From Candidatus Wallbacteria bacterium (GTDB lineage Bacteria > Muiribacteriota > JAQTZZ01), in NCBI GenBank assembly GCA_028687545.1, contig JAQTZZ010000079.1, positions 1 through 12,221 on the forward strand: a stretch of DNA of 12,221 nucleotides. The letters run 5' to 3'. This document shows positions 1-7,699 of the stretch, one piece after another. Position 1 is the first letter of the stretch, and each line of letters opens with the position of its first letter. The notes under the pieces were generated by a model. The model saw only the letters and a program-made list of their open reading frames with translations. It was not told where the DNA came from and searched no databases. Position numbers and translations under genes: made by a program.

Positions 1-2
1 TA

Positions 3-3000
3 TTCGAACAAGGGCTCGTTGACCGTGCGCTTTCAGTAGTCAGTCAGTTTTCCGGCAGGCAGGCTCTGCGGCAGAAAATCGGGCTGTATCTAAAGAAAGA
101 CGAACAGAGCGCTCTGCTGATTCTCGATGAATATAGAAGGAAATTTCCGCAGGATCTGGAAATGCTCCTGCTATTTGGAAAATTGAGCTGGAAGTTCAGA
201 AAGGATGAAAAGGCGATTGATTGCCTGGAGCAGGTGATCACAGGTACCGAGGCGGAAGGTCTGAAGATTGAAGCCATCTACCAGAGAGCCCTGATCCTGT
301 TTCAGATGATACGATATAAGGAAGCCAAGCGCGAAGTAGACACTCTGGTCAACCGGGGATCCGATGACGTACGTTTTTTAAAGCTGTCCGCAGCCCTTAA
401 TTTCAAATTCGCCGATTATGAAGGCGTAATCAGGATCCTCAACCGGATCTCCGAAGAAGAGACCGGTTATGAGGAACACCTGCTGCTCGCCAGAGCCTAT
501 AAAAATTCCGGGAAGCTTGAGCTGGCTGAGTCAGTGCTGCAGAGGGTACTCAACGAAGGCGGGGGACACTGGGAATTGTTGCGGGAACTGGCTCAGATTT
601 TCGATGACTCCGGAGATTACGGACATGCCAGGGAATATTACCTGAGGCTTTACCGTGAAAAGGAAGATCTGGATTCAATCAGGGCTCTGGTAAGGGTATA
701 CCTGAAATGTCATGAATTTGAAAGAGCGATCGAACTGATCGAGCGGGAGAAACTTGAGGAATTCTACAATGAACTCGACAAATGCTATTTCCATCTGGGG
801 AACTTCGAACGAATCAAGGATTTCCAGGCTCTGCCTGTCTCAGTTGAAAACGCGAAGGAATACACTTTATCAGGAAATTATCTCTTTCTGGAAGAGAAAG
901 AAGGAAAGTATCAAGTCTGCAGATTCAAGCTCGGCATTCTGCTGGACCAGTTACAGCTTGGCAAAGATGAAGAAGAGAGGCTGACAGAATATATCTGTGA
1001 AGCCGACAAAGCGGTCTCTGGAAATTGCCCTGCGCTTTCTGCACTTACCGGGTTACCTGAAATAAACCTGAGAAAGATCCGGGAAAAACTTTTCCCGCAT
1101 TTAGACAAAGGTGAATTGGAGCTGTTTCTGAGTCAACTTTTTCCTGACTGCCAGTCCCCAGGCAGAATCTTTAAATTTTTCGGACAATTCTCCCCTGAAA
1201 CCCGTGGATTTTTTTATCATTGCGGACTGCTCCCAGATCAATTGCGTCCGATTTTACCCGGGAGTTCAGGATTTTCCGCAGGCACAGTGCTCCCGGAAAT
1301 TCGCGCGGCCGGGGAGAGTTTTTTAAAAGACGCTGAATGGAGGGACAAGCAGCATTCTCCAAGCATGGATTGCTTCGTTCTGTCGGAGCGCAGCTTCAGC
1401 CTGCTCTACAGGAAATTCCTCCCGACTTCCAGGGTAAGCTTTGATTCAGTCTATCAAACCAGGTCACTGGAATTCATCTGCGAATACCTATGCGGCCAGC
1501 AGTTCGATCCTGACTGGGCTGTTGTCTTCTTTTACACTGCTTTCACGAATCTTCCCTATCAACTTTGCCCCCATAGATACTGGGAAAAAGCAGCCATACT
1601 CTGCGGGGAATCTTTGAGTGGAAAAGGAGTGATCTTCCAGACAGCAGCACATGCCAGGCGAGAAGCTTTGGCCTTTGATGTGGAAGAGTTGATTTACGAC
1701 GATCTGTCAGGGCCTGAGCTTGATCTGACTGCGCTCCTGGATTTCATTTCCCAGTTCGGGAATGCCTTGCCCTGGATCTCTTCCAGAAAAGCAGCCAGGA
1801 TCGGACGGGAAATCCGGAAGCTGCATCTGCAGGTACAGCAATTACGCCTTTCACTGAGGCTTCCGCCACAGATTGTGGTAGGGAAAGAACACACTGCTGA
1901 TGCCAATTTTCGACTACTTTTCAACCGGATTTCAAACATCAGGGGTCATTTCCAGGATCTCGCTCTGGAAAAGGTAAATACCGGATGGGAAGAGATCCTG
2001 TGGCTGAGATTCAAAAAATGGCAGGAACGCCTAAATGCATTTACTGAAAATCTGGTGTCCTGGACTGAAGATTTTCTGACAATCTATTCCCGCGAGGATC
2101 TCCTGGAAATGCACTTTGTACATAACACCCTGCCTGACAGGAAATACAATGTTTTCAGGGAAATGGACCGTGATTTTCTTGATCGAAAAGCCAGACCTTT
2201 TGAAATATCATTTACTGAACAGGCGGCTCCAGGATGTCATTTTTCCGTTCGCCCAGAGGGATACATGGAATACAATGATTATCGGCTCCCGCCGGTTTCA
2301 TCTCTGGTGATCGATGACCCCTCGGCTTTTCCGGTCAGGTTTGAAACCAGGCTGCTGCTGTCTTTTGACCGCAACCTGACCCAGAGGCAGCAGCAGGATT
2401 TTGCAGTCTGGAGTTTTCTCGGAAAGCAGAAGGATCTGCATCCATCACTTTCCCTGAGCGACAGGAGCGGTTTCTTTTCCGGCGAGGAGAGCACTGCAAG
2501 TCTGGAAGAGGGGAAGATTAACCCCAAGCTCTGTGAAAACCGGCGCAGGCTTTATTTTCCCGGGCAGTCCTGGAGCACTGAGACGGTCCAGGAGATCCTG
2601 TCAGGCGGAGACATGCTGATCGGAGGCATAGACCGGGTCGAACTGTTTCCTTTCAGGGAGAATGGTGGAAGAAGCCTCTTGATAGCCCCGGATCTGCCGC
2701 TCTATCGCGAGCTGATCAGAAAATACCGGCTGATGCTGGATTTTTCTTCAGTGATCCTTGAAAAAGGTGTCCCTGAGAGCGAGCTGGAACTGATTAAAAC
2801 AGCTACTATCGTCGTCCTGGATCCTGAGTTATTGAGTGACAGCCGGACATTTTTAAAGATATCCTCCCTGGACTGGAGCAGGGTCGTAATCACTGACGCC
2901 GATACTCTGCTCTTTTATGATTCCGCTTTTTCCCTGAAGTATCTTCTGCAGCTAGCAGGTTTGAAATCTCTGACATATTCTCAACTCTTGTTTTTTTTAA

Positions 3001-4253
3001 CCAGAACTGATGAATTCTCAAAAGAACAGATCATCAGGGAATTTCCTGCAGAGGGTTTGATTTGCGGACCGACCGTCAACTCCCGGGTCCCTGCGGCAAG
3101 GGGTCCTGCACCGACATTTCGCAAAATCGATTTCTGGAAGAAGTATCTCGAACTGAGTGGTAATCCGGCGCTCAGCAGGGACAGCATTTTTTGCTATTTC
3201 CTGATCAAATTGCGCCTGGCTGAAGTTATTCTTGAAGGAGATGATTACAGGATATTCTGGAAGAAAACACCCCGGAATCCGGGGGAAATTCCGGAGGAAC
3301 TTTTTCTGTCCCTCCGCCTGCTTGGAAAGGGCACATTAAAAGTGACGGAGAAATGTCCTTACGAAGGCGGAATACTGCTGGTCAGCGGTCCCCCTGGTTC
3401 CGGCAAGACGACCTTTCTCAGGAAAGCCTTTTCCACACTCCAGTCGTTGAAGATGCTGGATTCCCCTGATCTGATTTTAATCAAAGACCCGCTGCTTCCG
3501 GAATTCGATGGAGAGCGGTCCGGATACTTAGGTTTTAAGGATTTCATCCGATACATTAGTAAAATGTGCGGTTCTGAAGCTACCAGTCCCTTCGAGCTTT
3601 ACGAATGGATCGGTAATGAAGAAAAAATCGAACTGTTCCAAGCGGGAGAATACATGGTGATTGACAATGCTGAGCTGATGGGAAAGAAACAGTTCGAATT
3701 CTTGGCGAAGTGGGCAGGATTCTATGGGAATCTGGCGCTGGCTTCAGACAGTTCGGCTGCGGGTGCGATCAGTTCGTGGCTTACCGAATCAGGCTTTTCG
3801 TATTCCAAGGTCGAGCTTCCGGTATCCAACACCCTGGCTCCAAATGTGGCTCTGCTGTATAAGAGGTTTACTGGATCAGAGCTCGGACAAACCAGGGGTA
3901 GGAGCATCAAAATAGAAATTATCAGGCTGAACGAGCCTGAAATAAATTCAAAAAACATCGGGGAACTGGGGCGGGATGGCGCTGTAGTCTGCAGCTATCA
4001 CGGGAATTTCGGCGATACCCAGGGAAGCGGCAGAATTTACCACGCTGAAGAGCTTAGAGGCTATTACTTCGAAGTGGTCGCCGTATTATGCGAGCAACGG
4101 GATTTCAGCAGGGAATTCATGGCAACTCAAGAATTCTGGCTGCCGTATATCTCTGCCCGCAAACGGATCAGGGTCTTCTGCTTCAATCATTCTGACGAAG
4201 CCCAATCCTGCCTAAAAGAGATGGAGGAGTGTCTTGAGCGAAAGTACGCTTGA
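3..4253 (+). CDS. Large TPR protein with degenerate helicase-like P-loop domains (5' partial)
   Basis: The frame is open from the left edge, so the true start lies outside; the first in-frame ATG, at 162, falls inside the repeat domain. At least 1416 residues are visible (numbered here from base 3). Residues about 20-300 are helical TPR-like repeats with typical A/G/Y spacing. A segment at 1605-1628 (GESLSGKG) looks like the Walker A loop of sigma-54 activators. Residues about 855-1010 follow the motif order of an SF2 helicase, but the Walker A position is not a P-loop and the DEAH position reads TDAD. The C-terminal 290 residues have an intact Walker A (GPPGSGKTT, 3387-3413), a Walker B-like IDNAE (3660-3674), and later segments resembling UvrD motifs III-VI. 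Residues 300-530 and 580-850 I do not recognise. No signal peptide or membrane segment is visible in the part seen. It overlaps the sigma factor gene by 20 bases. Helicase ancestry is inferred from motif order; activity is unknown. It could be a TPR/ATPase regulator. Confidence 0.7.
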   Translation, partial: FEQGLVDRALSVVSQFSGRQALRQKIGLYLKKDEQSALLILDEYRRKFPQDLEMLLLFGKLSWKFRKDEKAIDCLEQVITGTEAEGLKIEAIYQRALILFQMIRYKEAKREVDTLVNRGSDDVRFLKLSAALNFKFADYEGVIRILNRISEEETGYEEHLLLARAYKNSGKLELAESVLQRVLNEGGGHWELLRELAQIFDDSGDYGHAREYYLRLYREKEDLDSIRALVRVYLKCHEFERAIELIEREKLEEFYNELDKCYFHLGNFERIKDFQALPVSVENAKEYTLSGNYLFLEEKEGKYQVCRFKLGILLDQLQLGKDEEERLTEYICEADKAVSGNCPALSALTGLPEINLRKIREKLFPHLDKGELELFLSQLFPDCQSPGRIFKFFGQFSPETRGFFYHCGLLPDQLRPILPGSSGFSAGTVLPEIRAAGESFLKDAEWRDKQHSPSMDCFVLSERSFSLLYRKFLPTSRVSFDSVYQTRSLEFICEYLCGQQFDPDWAVVFFYTAFTNLPYQLCPHRYWEKAAILCGESLSGKGVIFQTAAHARREALAFDVEELIYDDLSGPELDLTALLDFISQFGNALPWISSRKAARIGREIRKLHLQVQQLRLSLRLPPQIVVGKEHTADANFRLLFNRISNIRGHFQDLALEKVNTGWEEILWLRFKKWQERLNAFTENLVSWTEDFLTIYSREDLLEMHFVHNTLPDRKYNVFREMDRDFLDRKARPFEISFTEQAAPGCHFSVRPEGYMEYNDYRLPPVSSLVIDDPSAFPVRFETRLLLSFDRNLTQRQQQDFAVWSFLGKQKDLHPSLSLSDRSGFFSGEESTASLEEGKINPKLCENRRRLYFPGQSWSTETVQEILSGGDMLIGGIDRVELFPFRENGGRSLLIAPDLPLYRELIRKYRLMLDFSSVILEKGVPESELELIKTATIVVLDPELLSDSRTFLKISSLDWSRVVITDADTLLFYDSAFSLKYLLQLAGLKSLTYSQLLFFLTRTDEFSKEQIIREFPAEGLICGPTVNSRVPAARGPAPTFRKIDFWKKYLELSGNPALSRDSIFCYFLIKLRLAEVILEGDDYRIFWKKTPRNPGEIPEELFLSLRLLGKGTLKVTEKCPYEGGILLVSGPPGSGKTTFLRKAFSTLQSLKMLDSPDLILIKDPLLPEFDGERSGYLGFKDFIRYISKMCGSEATSPFELYEWIGNEEKIELFQAGEYMVIDNAELMGKKQFEFLAKWAGFYGNLALASDSSAAGAISSWLTESGFSYSKVELPVSNTLAPNVALLYKRFTGSELGQTRGRSIKIEIIRLNEPEINSKNIGELGRDGAVVCSYHGNFGDTQGSGRIYHAEELRGYYFEVVAVLCEQRDFSREFMATQEFWLPYISARKRIRVFCFNHSDEAQSCLKEMEECLERKYA
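4223..4227 (+). promoter_or_regulatory. Shine-Dalgarno site that sets the TTG start of the sigma factor
   Basis: GGAGG lies six bases upstream of TTG 4234, inside the end of the preceding gene. No in-frame ATG gives a family-length protein with a comparable site, so this motif decides the start and suggests translational coupling to the large upstream gene. Confidence 0.75.
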
Positions 4254-5025
4254 TCCCCGAGAACTATTTGTCCGGTATAAGGAAAAGAACGACCCAAAGG
4301 TCAAGGAAGAAATCATCAAACGCTATGCGCCGCTGGTGAAGTTCGTGGCCATGAGGATGGCTATGAATCTGCCCCCCAGCGTGGACGTCAACGACCTGAT
4401 CAGCTACGGCATTTTCGGGCTGCTGGACGCCATCGACAAGTTTTCGCTTGAATTCAACGTGAAATTTGAGACATACGCAAAAAAGAGGATCAGAGGTTCA
4501 ATTCTGGATGCCATCCGCAAGCTGGACTGGGCTCCGCGCCTGGTAAGAAGCAGGGCCAGGCTCCTCGATAGAACCGTCAATGAACTGGAGCGAAAGCTGG
4601 GGCGTACTCCCAAGGATGAAGAAGTGGCAAAGGAAATGGGTGTGGCTGTCGAGGAAATCCAGGAATTTCTAAATGAATCCAGGAAGAGCCTGATACTTTC
4701 TCTCGAAGAATTCGCCTATGAATCAGACGGCGATGCCCAGGGGTCCAGCGACAGACTGAAGTTTTTTGTGGACACCAGGAATGCGGGTCCTGAAGAAGAG
4801 GCTTACCGCAGGGAAGTCAAGAGCCTGATCCTGGCCGAGCTAGAAAAATTGACTCCCCAGGAAAAGCTGGTGGTATCACTGTATTATTTCAAGGAACTGA
4901 CTTTGAAAGAAATTGCCAAGATCATGAATCTGTCGGAAGGCCGCATTTCACAGATGCACACTCAGGCGATCCTGAAGCTCAGAGCCAGACTGGCTGAAAA
5001 CAGGAAGGATTTAATGGATAACTAG
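4234..5025 (+). CDS. RNA polymerase sigma factor, WhiG/FliA family (sigma-28 type)
   Basis: This 263-residue protein directs RNA polymerase to alternative promoters; in this family the targets are usually late flagellar/motility genes (FliA, SigD) or sporulation genes (WhiG). Region 2 spans about residues 27-97, region 3 about 112-155, and region 4 about 198-252 with a helix-turn-helix at 223-250. The stretch YAKKRIRGSILDAIR (81-95) followed by DWAPRLVR is diagnostic of the WhiG/FliA group rather than of housekeeping or ECF sigma factors. Length is normal for the family. The TTG start is supported by a well-placed GGAGG and by family-like N-terminal sequence directly after it. It overlaps the upstream gene by 20 bases and is followed after 22 bases by a small orphan gene. 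No flagellar gene and no recognisable anti-sigma factor is in the window, so the choice between fliA and whiG is left open. Confidence 0.95.
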   Translation: MSESTLDPRELFVRYKEKNDPKVKEEIIKRYAPLVKFVAMRMAMNLPPSVDVNDLISYGIFGLLDAIDKFSLEFNVKFETYAKKRIRGSILDAIRKLDWAPRLVRSRARLLDRTVNELERKLGRTPKDEEVAKEMGVAVEEIQEFLNESRKSLILSLEEFAYESDGDAQGSSDRLKFFVDTRNAGPEEEAYRREVKSLILAELEKLTPQEKLVVSLYYFKELTLKEIAKIMNLSEGRISQMHTQAILKLRARLAENRKDLMDN

Positions 5026-5047
5026 ATGAACTCCGGCCTGAAATTAC

Positions 5048-5320
5048 ATGGATGATTTTGTGTTCGAAGTGAACAATCTGATCGTGAGGTTGCGAGACCT
5101 TAACGACAGATTAAAGACCGACAATCCCGGGGAAGAACTTCTGTTCAACTGTCCTGCGGACTCCCTGCGGCTCTGGAAATCGCTTGAGAAGGGTGTATGC
5201 GAGTATCTGTCTGAAAACGGTAAAGAGGTATCTGCCGGGGAAATTATTTATGTTCTGTCTGCATTTTTGAACTGGCACCTGGAAAAAGTCCTGAAAGAAT
5301 ATTATAATAAACTAGAATAA
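5048..5320 (+). CDS. Small acidic helical protein, unknown function
   Basis: I do not recognise this 90-residue protein. It is rich in Leu, Glu, Asp and Lys, and is predicted to be mostly alpha-helical, with two cysteines (in FNCPAD and KGVCEY) and an amphipathic C-terminal helix ending in NWHLEKVLKEYYNKLE. No signal peptide or membrane segment is visible. ATG 5048 is the first possible start after an in-frame TGA at 5039; no good Shine-Dalgarno sequence precedes it, so translation may depend on coupling to the sigma factor gene 22 bases upstream. The next gene begins 17 bases downstream. Its place directly after a sigma factor makes a regulatory partner such as an anti-sigma factor conceivable, but nothing in the sequence shows this. 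Confidence 0.7.
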   Translation: MDDFVFEVNNLIVRLRDLNDRLKTDNPGEELLFNCPADSLRLWKSLEKGVCEYLSENGKEVSAGEIIYVLSAFLNWHLEKVLKEYYNKLE

Positions 5321-5337
5321 ACTGCTGAGGAATAGGC

Positions 5338-5709
5338 ATGCCTTTTGGGAAATATCATCCGCTTTTTCTGGAAGAACTTTTCATCGTCCATTTATATGGA
5401 TCAGACGATGAAGTCGCTCTTTTTTACAGGCTGATGGACGACCGAGACAATCCCAACAATATCGTGGTGATGGCCACTCTGCTTGAAGACATCAAACGCA
5501 AGAATCTTACAAAGATGAACTGGTTCTGTTGCACCCGCTGCCAGAATTTTGAAATGTGCCGCATCAACTGGTACCGCGGAGAGCGCAATCTGGAACGGAA
5601 CTGCTGCACTTACTGCCAGATTTACGAGGAATGCTACAAGAAATTCCTGCCGATCAGGAAAGACCATGAGCTCCCGGCAGGACCTGCAGGCAATTCAAGT
5701 GAAAAGTAA
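5338..5709 (+). CDS. Cysteine-rich protein with a duplicated CCTxCQxxExC motif
   Basis: This 123-residue protein is not one I recognise. The N-terminal 60 residues look helical and contain no cysteine. The second half has two copies of the same motif, CCTRCQNFEMC (residues 64-74) and CCTYCQIYEEC (89-99), exactly 25 residues apart, followed by a short polar tail. Eight cysteines in two matched clusters suggest metal binding (zinc or iron-sulfur); a disulfide-bonded protein is unlikely because no signal peptide is present. A Shine-Dalgarno sequence (TGAGGA, 5326-5331) lies six bases before the ATG. The 3' end overlaps the HIT-protein gene by 44 bases, so the two are translated from the same message in different frames. 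Function is unknown; a link to the HIT protein or sigma factor is only positional. Confidence 0.75.
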   Translation: MPFGKYHPLFLEELFIVHLYGSDDEVALFYRLMDDRDNPNNIVVMATLLEDIKRKNLTKMNWFCCTRCQNFEMCRINWYRGERNLERNCCTYCQIYEECYKKFLPIRKDHELPAGPAGNSSEK

Positions 5710-6193
5710 CCTCTTCATCCCCGAAAAATTCGACTATGTCCGTAGAAACAAGCGCCCTGCCGTCCGCTGCATTCTCTGTGCTTATGAAAACAAGGACAGC
5801 ATTGTGGAGCTTCTGGATGTCCACGAGGGGAAGAGCCTTCAGGTAGCGTGCAATCTGTATCCTTACAATCCAGGCCATATCATGATTTTTCCCAAGCGGC
5901 ACCTGACCGATGTCCGCGAACTTTCAGCCTCGGAATGGGATGAACTGATCATGCTCCAGAAAAAAAGCATGGACATTTTGGATCGGATTTACAGTCCCAA
6001 AGGTTTTAACCTCGGTTTCAATGTCGGCGAGGCCTCAGGCGCCAGCATCGAGCATCTGCATCTTCATATTGTGCCCAGATACAAAAATGAACTTGGTTTT
6101 ATCGACATCCTGGCAGGAGCCAAGATCTATGTGGAAGGTCCGCAGGTGACCAGAGACAGGCTCAGGGAAGAGTTCAGGAAGCTCAAATTATAA
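5666..6193 (+). CDS. HIT-domain nucleotide hydrolase/transferase (Ap4A phosphorylase-like)
   Basis: This 175-residue cytoplasmic enzyme belongs to the histidine triad superfamily, which hydrolyses or transfers nucleoside monophosphates from substrates such as dinucleoside polyphosphates. The triad reads HLHLHIV with histidines at residues 130, 132 and 134, preceded by the family segment GFNVGEASGASIE. An upstream CILC (35-38) and H79 in PKRH match the zinc-binding form of the family. The N-G-H segment YPYNPGHIMIFPKRH is also typical. The C-terminal extension (NELGFIDILAGAKIYVE) resembles the Ap4A-phosphorylase-like branch known from actinobacteria, so that substrate is plausible but not proven. 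ATG 5666 is chosen because AGGA at 5656-5659 is well placed and similarity begins shortly after; the frame is open back to 5549, but that part is the shadow of the cysteine-rich gene. The stop codon abuts the stop of the convergent guaB. Confidence 0.9.
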   Translation: MSSRQDLQAIQVKSNLFIPEKFDYVRRNKRPAVRCILCAYENKDSIVELLDVHEGKSLQVACNLYPYNPGHIMIFPKRHLTDVRELSASEWDELIMLQKKSMDILDRIYSPKGFNLGFNVGEASGASIEHLHLHIVPRYKNELGFIDILAGAKIYVEGPQVTRDRLREEFRKLKL

Positions 6194-7699
6194 TCATTCC
6201 ACCTTGGGTGCTCTGTAATTCGGGGCTTCCTTGGTAATCACTACTCCATGAGGATGCGATTCAGTCAGTGAAGCCTGAGTGATCTGGATTAATTCCGCTT
6301 TTTTCCGGAACTGGTCGAGATCGGCCGAACCGCAGTAGCCCATCGTGCTCCTGAGACCGCCGGTAAACTGGCCGAGGATTTCAGTGACTGACCCTACATA
6401 CGGGATCATGCCTTCGATTCCTTCAGGCACCAGCTTCTGAACAGGAGTGTCACCCTGGAAATAGCGTTCGCGGCTGCCTGCGCCTGACTGCATGGCACCA
6501 AGCGAGCCCATTCCACGGTAGAGCACGAACTTGCGTCCGTTGTAGATTATTTTTTCACCAGGGCTTTCGTCTGTCCCGGCTAAAGCTTTCCCCATCATCA
6601 CTGAATCTGCTCCGCAGGCTAAAGCTTTGGGGACATCGCCTGAATATTTGATGCCTCCGTCAGCGATGACAGGGACTTTTGATTTGCGGGCGATGCAGGC
6701 TGCCTCGTAAATCGCAGTCAGTTGTGGAACTCCTACTCCAGTGACGATCCTGGTGGTGCAGATCGACCCGGGTCCGACTCCCACCTTGAGTGCGTCGGCA
6801 CCCGCCCTGATCAGATCGGCAGCGGCTTCGCCTGTAGCGATATTTCCGGCAATCACTTCGATCCGGGGATACTTTTTTTTCAGGTCCCTCACAAAATCGA
6901 CTACCCTGTGGCTGTGCCCGTGCGCGGTATCCACTGCCACGCAGTCACAACCTGTCTCGTGAAGGGCAAGCACCCTTTCCCAGTCGTAGGGTGAAACCGC
7001 AGCGCCCACGCGCAGGCGGTGGAATTTGTCTCTCAGCACCATCGGCGTTTTATTCTCGATGATATTTTTGACGTCTGTAAAACTGTATAATCCGCAGAGT
7101 TTTCCACCCTTATCGCAGAGTGGAAGTTTTCCGATCTTTTCCCGCTTGAAAATTTCATAGGCTGTCCTGATGTCTGTCTTGGGAGGTGCGGTGATCAGCC
7201 TGGGCGACATCACATCCCGGATTTTCAAATTCTTTTTCTCAGACAGAAATTTCAGGTCGTGCCCTGTGATGATCCCTTTGAGGTTTCCGTTCCTGTCAAT
7301 GATCGGGAAGCCTGAAAAGCCGTAATTATTTTCCCTGATCGCAGAGAGGACTTCTTCCAGGCTCTGGTCATCAAAGAATGTCACCGGATTTTCAATCAGG
7401 CCGTTCAGATACTGTTTGACTTTTAGAACCTGGGCTGTCTGGGACTTGATATCCAGATTCTTGTGGATGATGCCGATGCCTCCGTGCAGAGCAAGAGCGA
7501 TCGCCATCCTGCTCTCTGTGACAGTGTCCATGGCCGCAGAGATGAAAGGGATGTTGAGCGAAATGTTGCGGGTAAGCCGGGTGGTCAGGTCTGCCTCTAT
7601 CGGCAGGACTTGGGATTTCTGCGGCACCAGCAGCACATCATCAAAAGTCAGCCCGTAATTCGTGAGTTTTTTGAAAAACCCGCTGATTTTACTTTCCAT
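6194..7699 (-). CDS. guaB: IMP dehydrogenase
   Basis: IMP dehydrogenase oxidises IMP to XMP with NAD+, the committed step of guanine nucleotide synthesis in the cytoplasm. The 501-residue protein has the usual N-terminus ([13 protein letters not shown]), a TIM barrel, and two CBS domains inserted at about residues 105-218. The catalytic loop [11 protein letters not shown] carries the nucleophile Cys314; the phosphate-binding segment is [11 protein letters not shown] (345-355), and the mobile flap includes R410, Y413 and EGIEGMIPY. Length and motifs are normal, so it should be active. ATG 7699 is preferred because similarity starts just after it; the frame is open to 7765, but the extra 22 codons lie within the preceding gene and look unlike the family. 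It overlaps the CcdA-thioredoxin gene by 11 bases; GAGGAG at 7713-7718 is a rather distant possible ribosome site. Last gene of the lepA operon. GMP reductase is excluded by the CBS domains and length. Confidence 0.97.
   Translation of the reverse strand: MESKISGFFKKLTNYGLTFDDVLLVPQKSQVLPIEADLTTRLTRNISLNIPFISAAMDTVTESRMAIALALHGGIGIIHKNLDIKSQTAQVLKVKQYLNGLIENPVTFFDDQSLEEVLSAIRENNYGFSGFPIIDRNGNLKGIITGHDLKFLSEKKNLKIRDVMSPRLITAPPKTDIRTAYEIFKREKIGKLPLCDKGGKLCGLYSFTDVKNIIENKTPMVLRDKFHRLRVGAAVSPYDWERVLALHETGCDCVAVDTAHGHSHRVVDFVRDLKKKYPRIEVIAGNIATGEAAADLIRAGADALKVGVGPGSICTTRIVTGVGVPQLTAIYEAACIARKSKVPVIADGGIKYSGDVPKALACGADSVMMGKALAGTDESPGEKIIYNGRKFVLYRGMGSLGAMQSGAGSRERYFQGDTPVQKLVPEGIEGMIPYVGSVTEILGQFTGGLRSTMGYCGSADLDQFRKKAELIQITQASLTESHPHGVVITKEAPNYRAPKVE

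Noticed and set aside
2991-2998. Run of eight T in the large gene as a frameshift or pseudogene sign
   Set aside because: The frame continues intact for another 1.2 kb with recognisable motifs, so no disruption is present.
5549-5665. Longer N-terminus for the HIT protein
   Set aside because: This stretch is the alternate frame of the cysteine-rich gene, is unlike HIT proteins, and ATG 5666 has a well-placed ribosome site.
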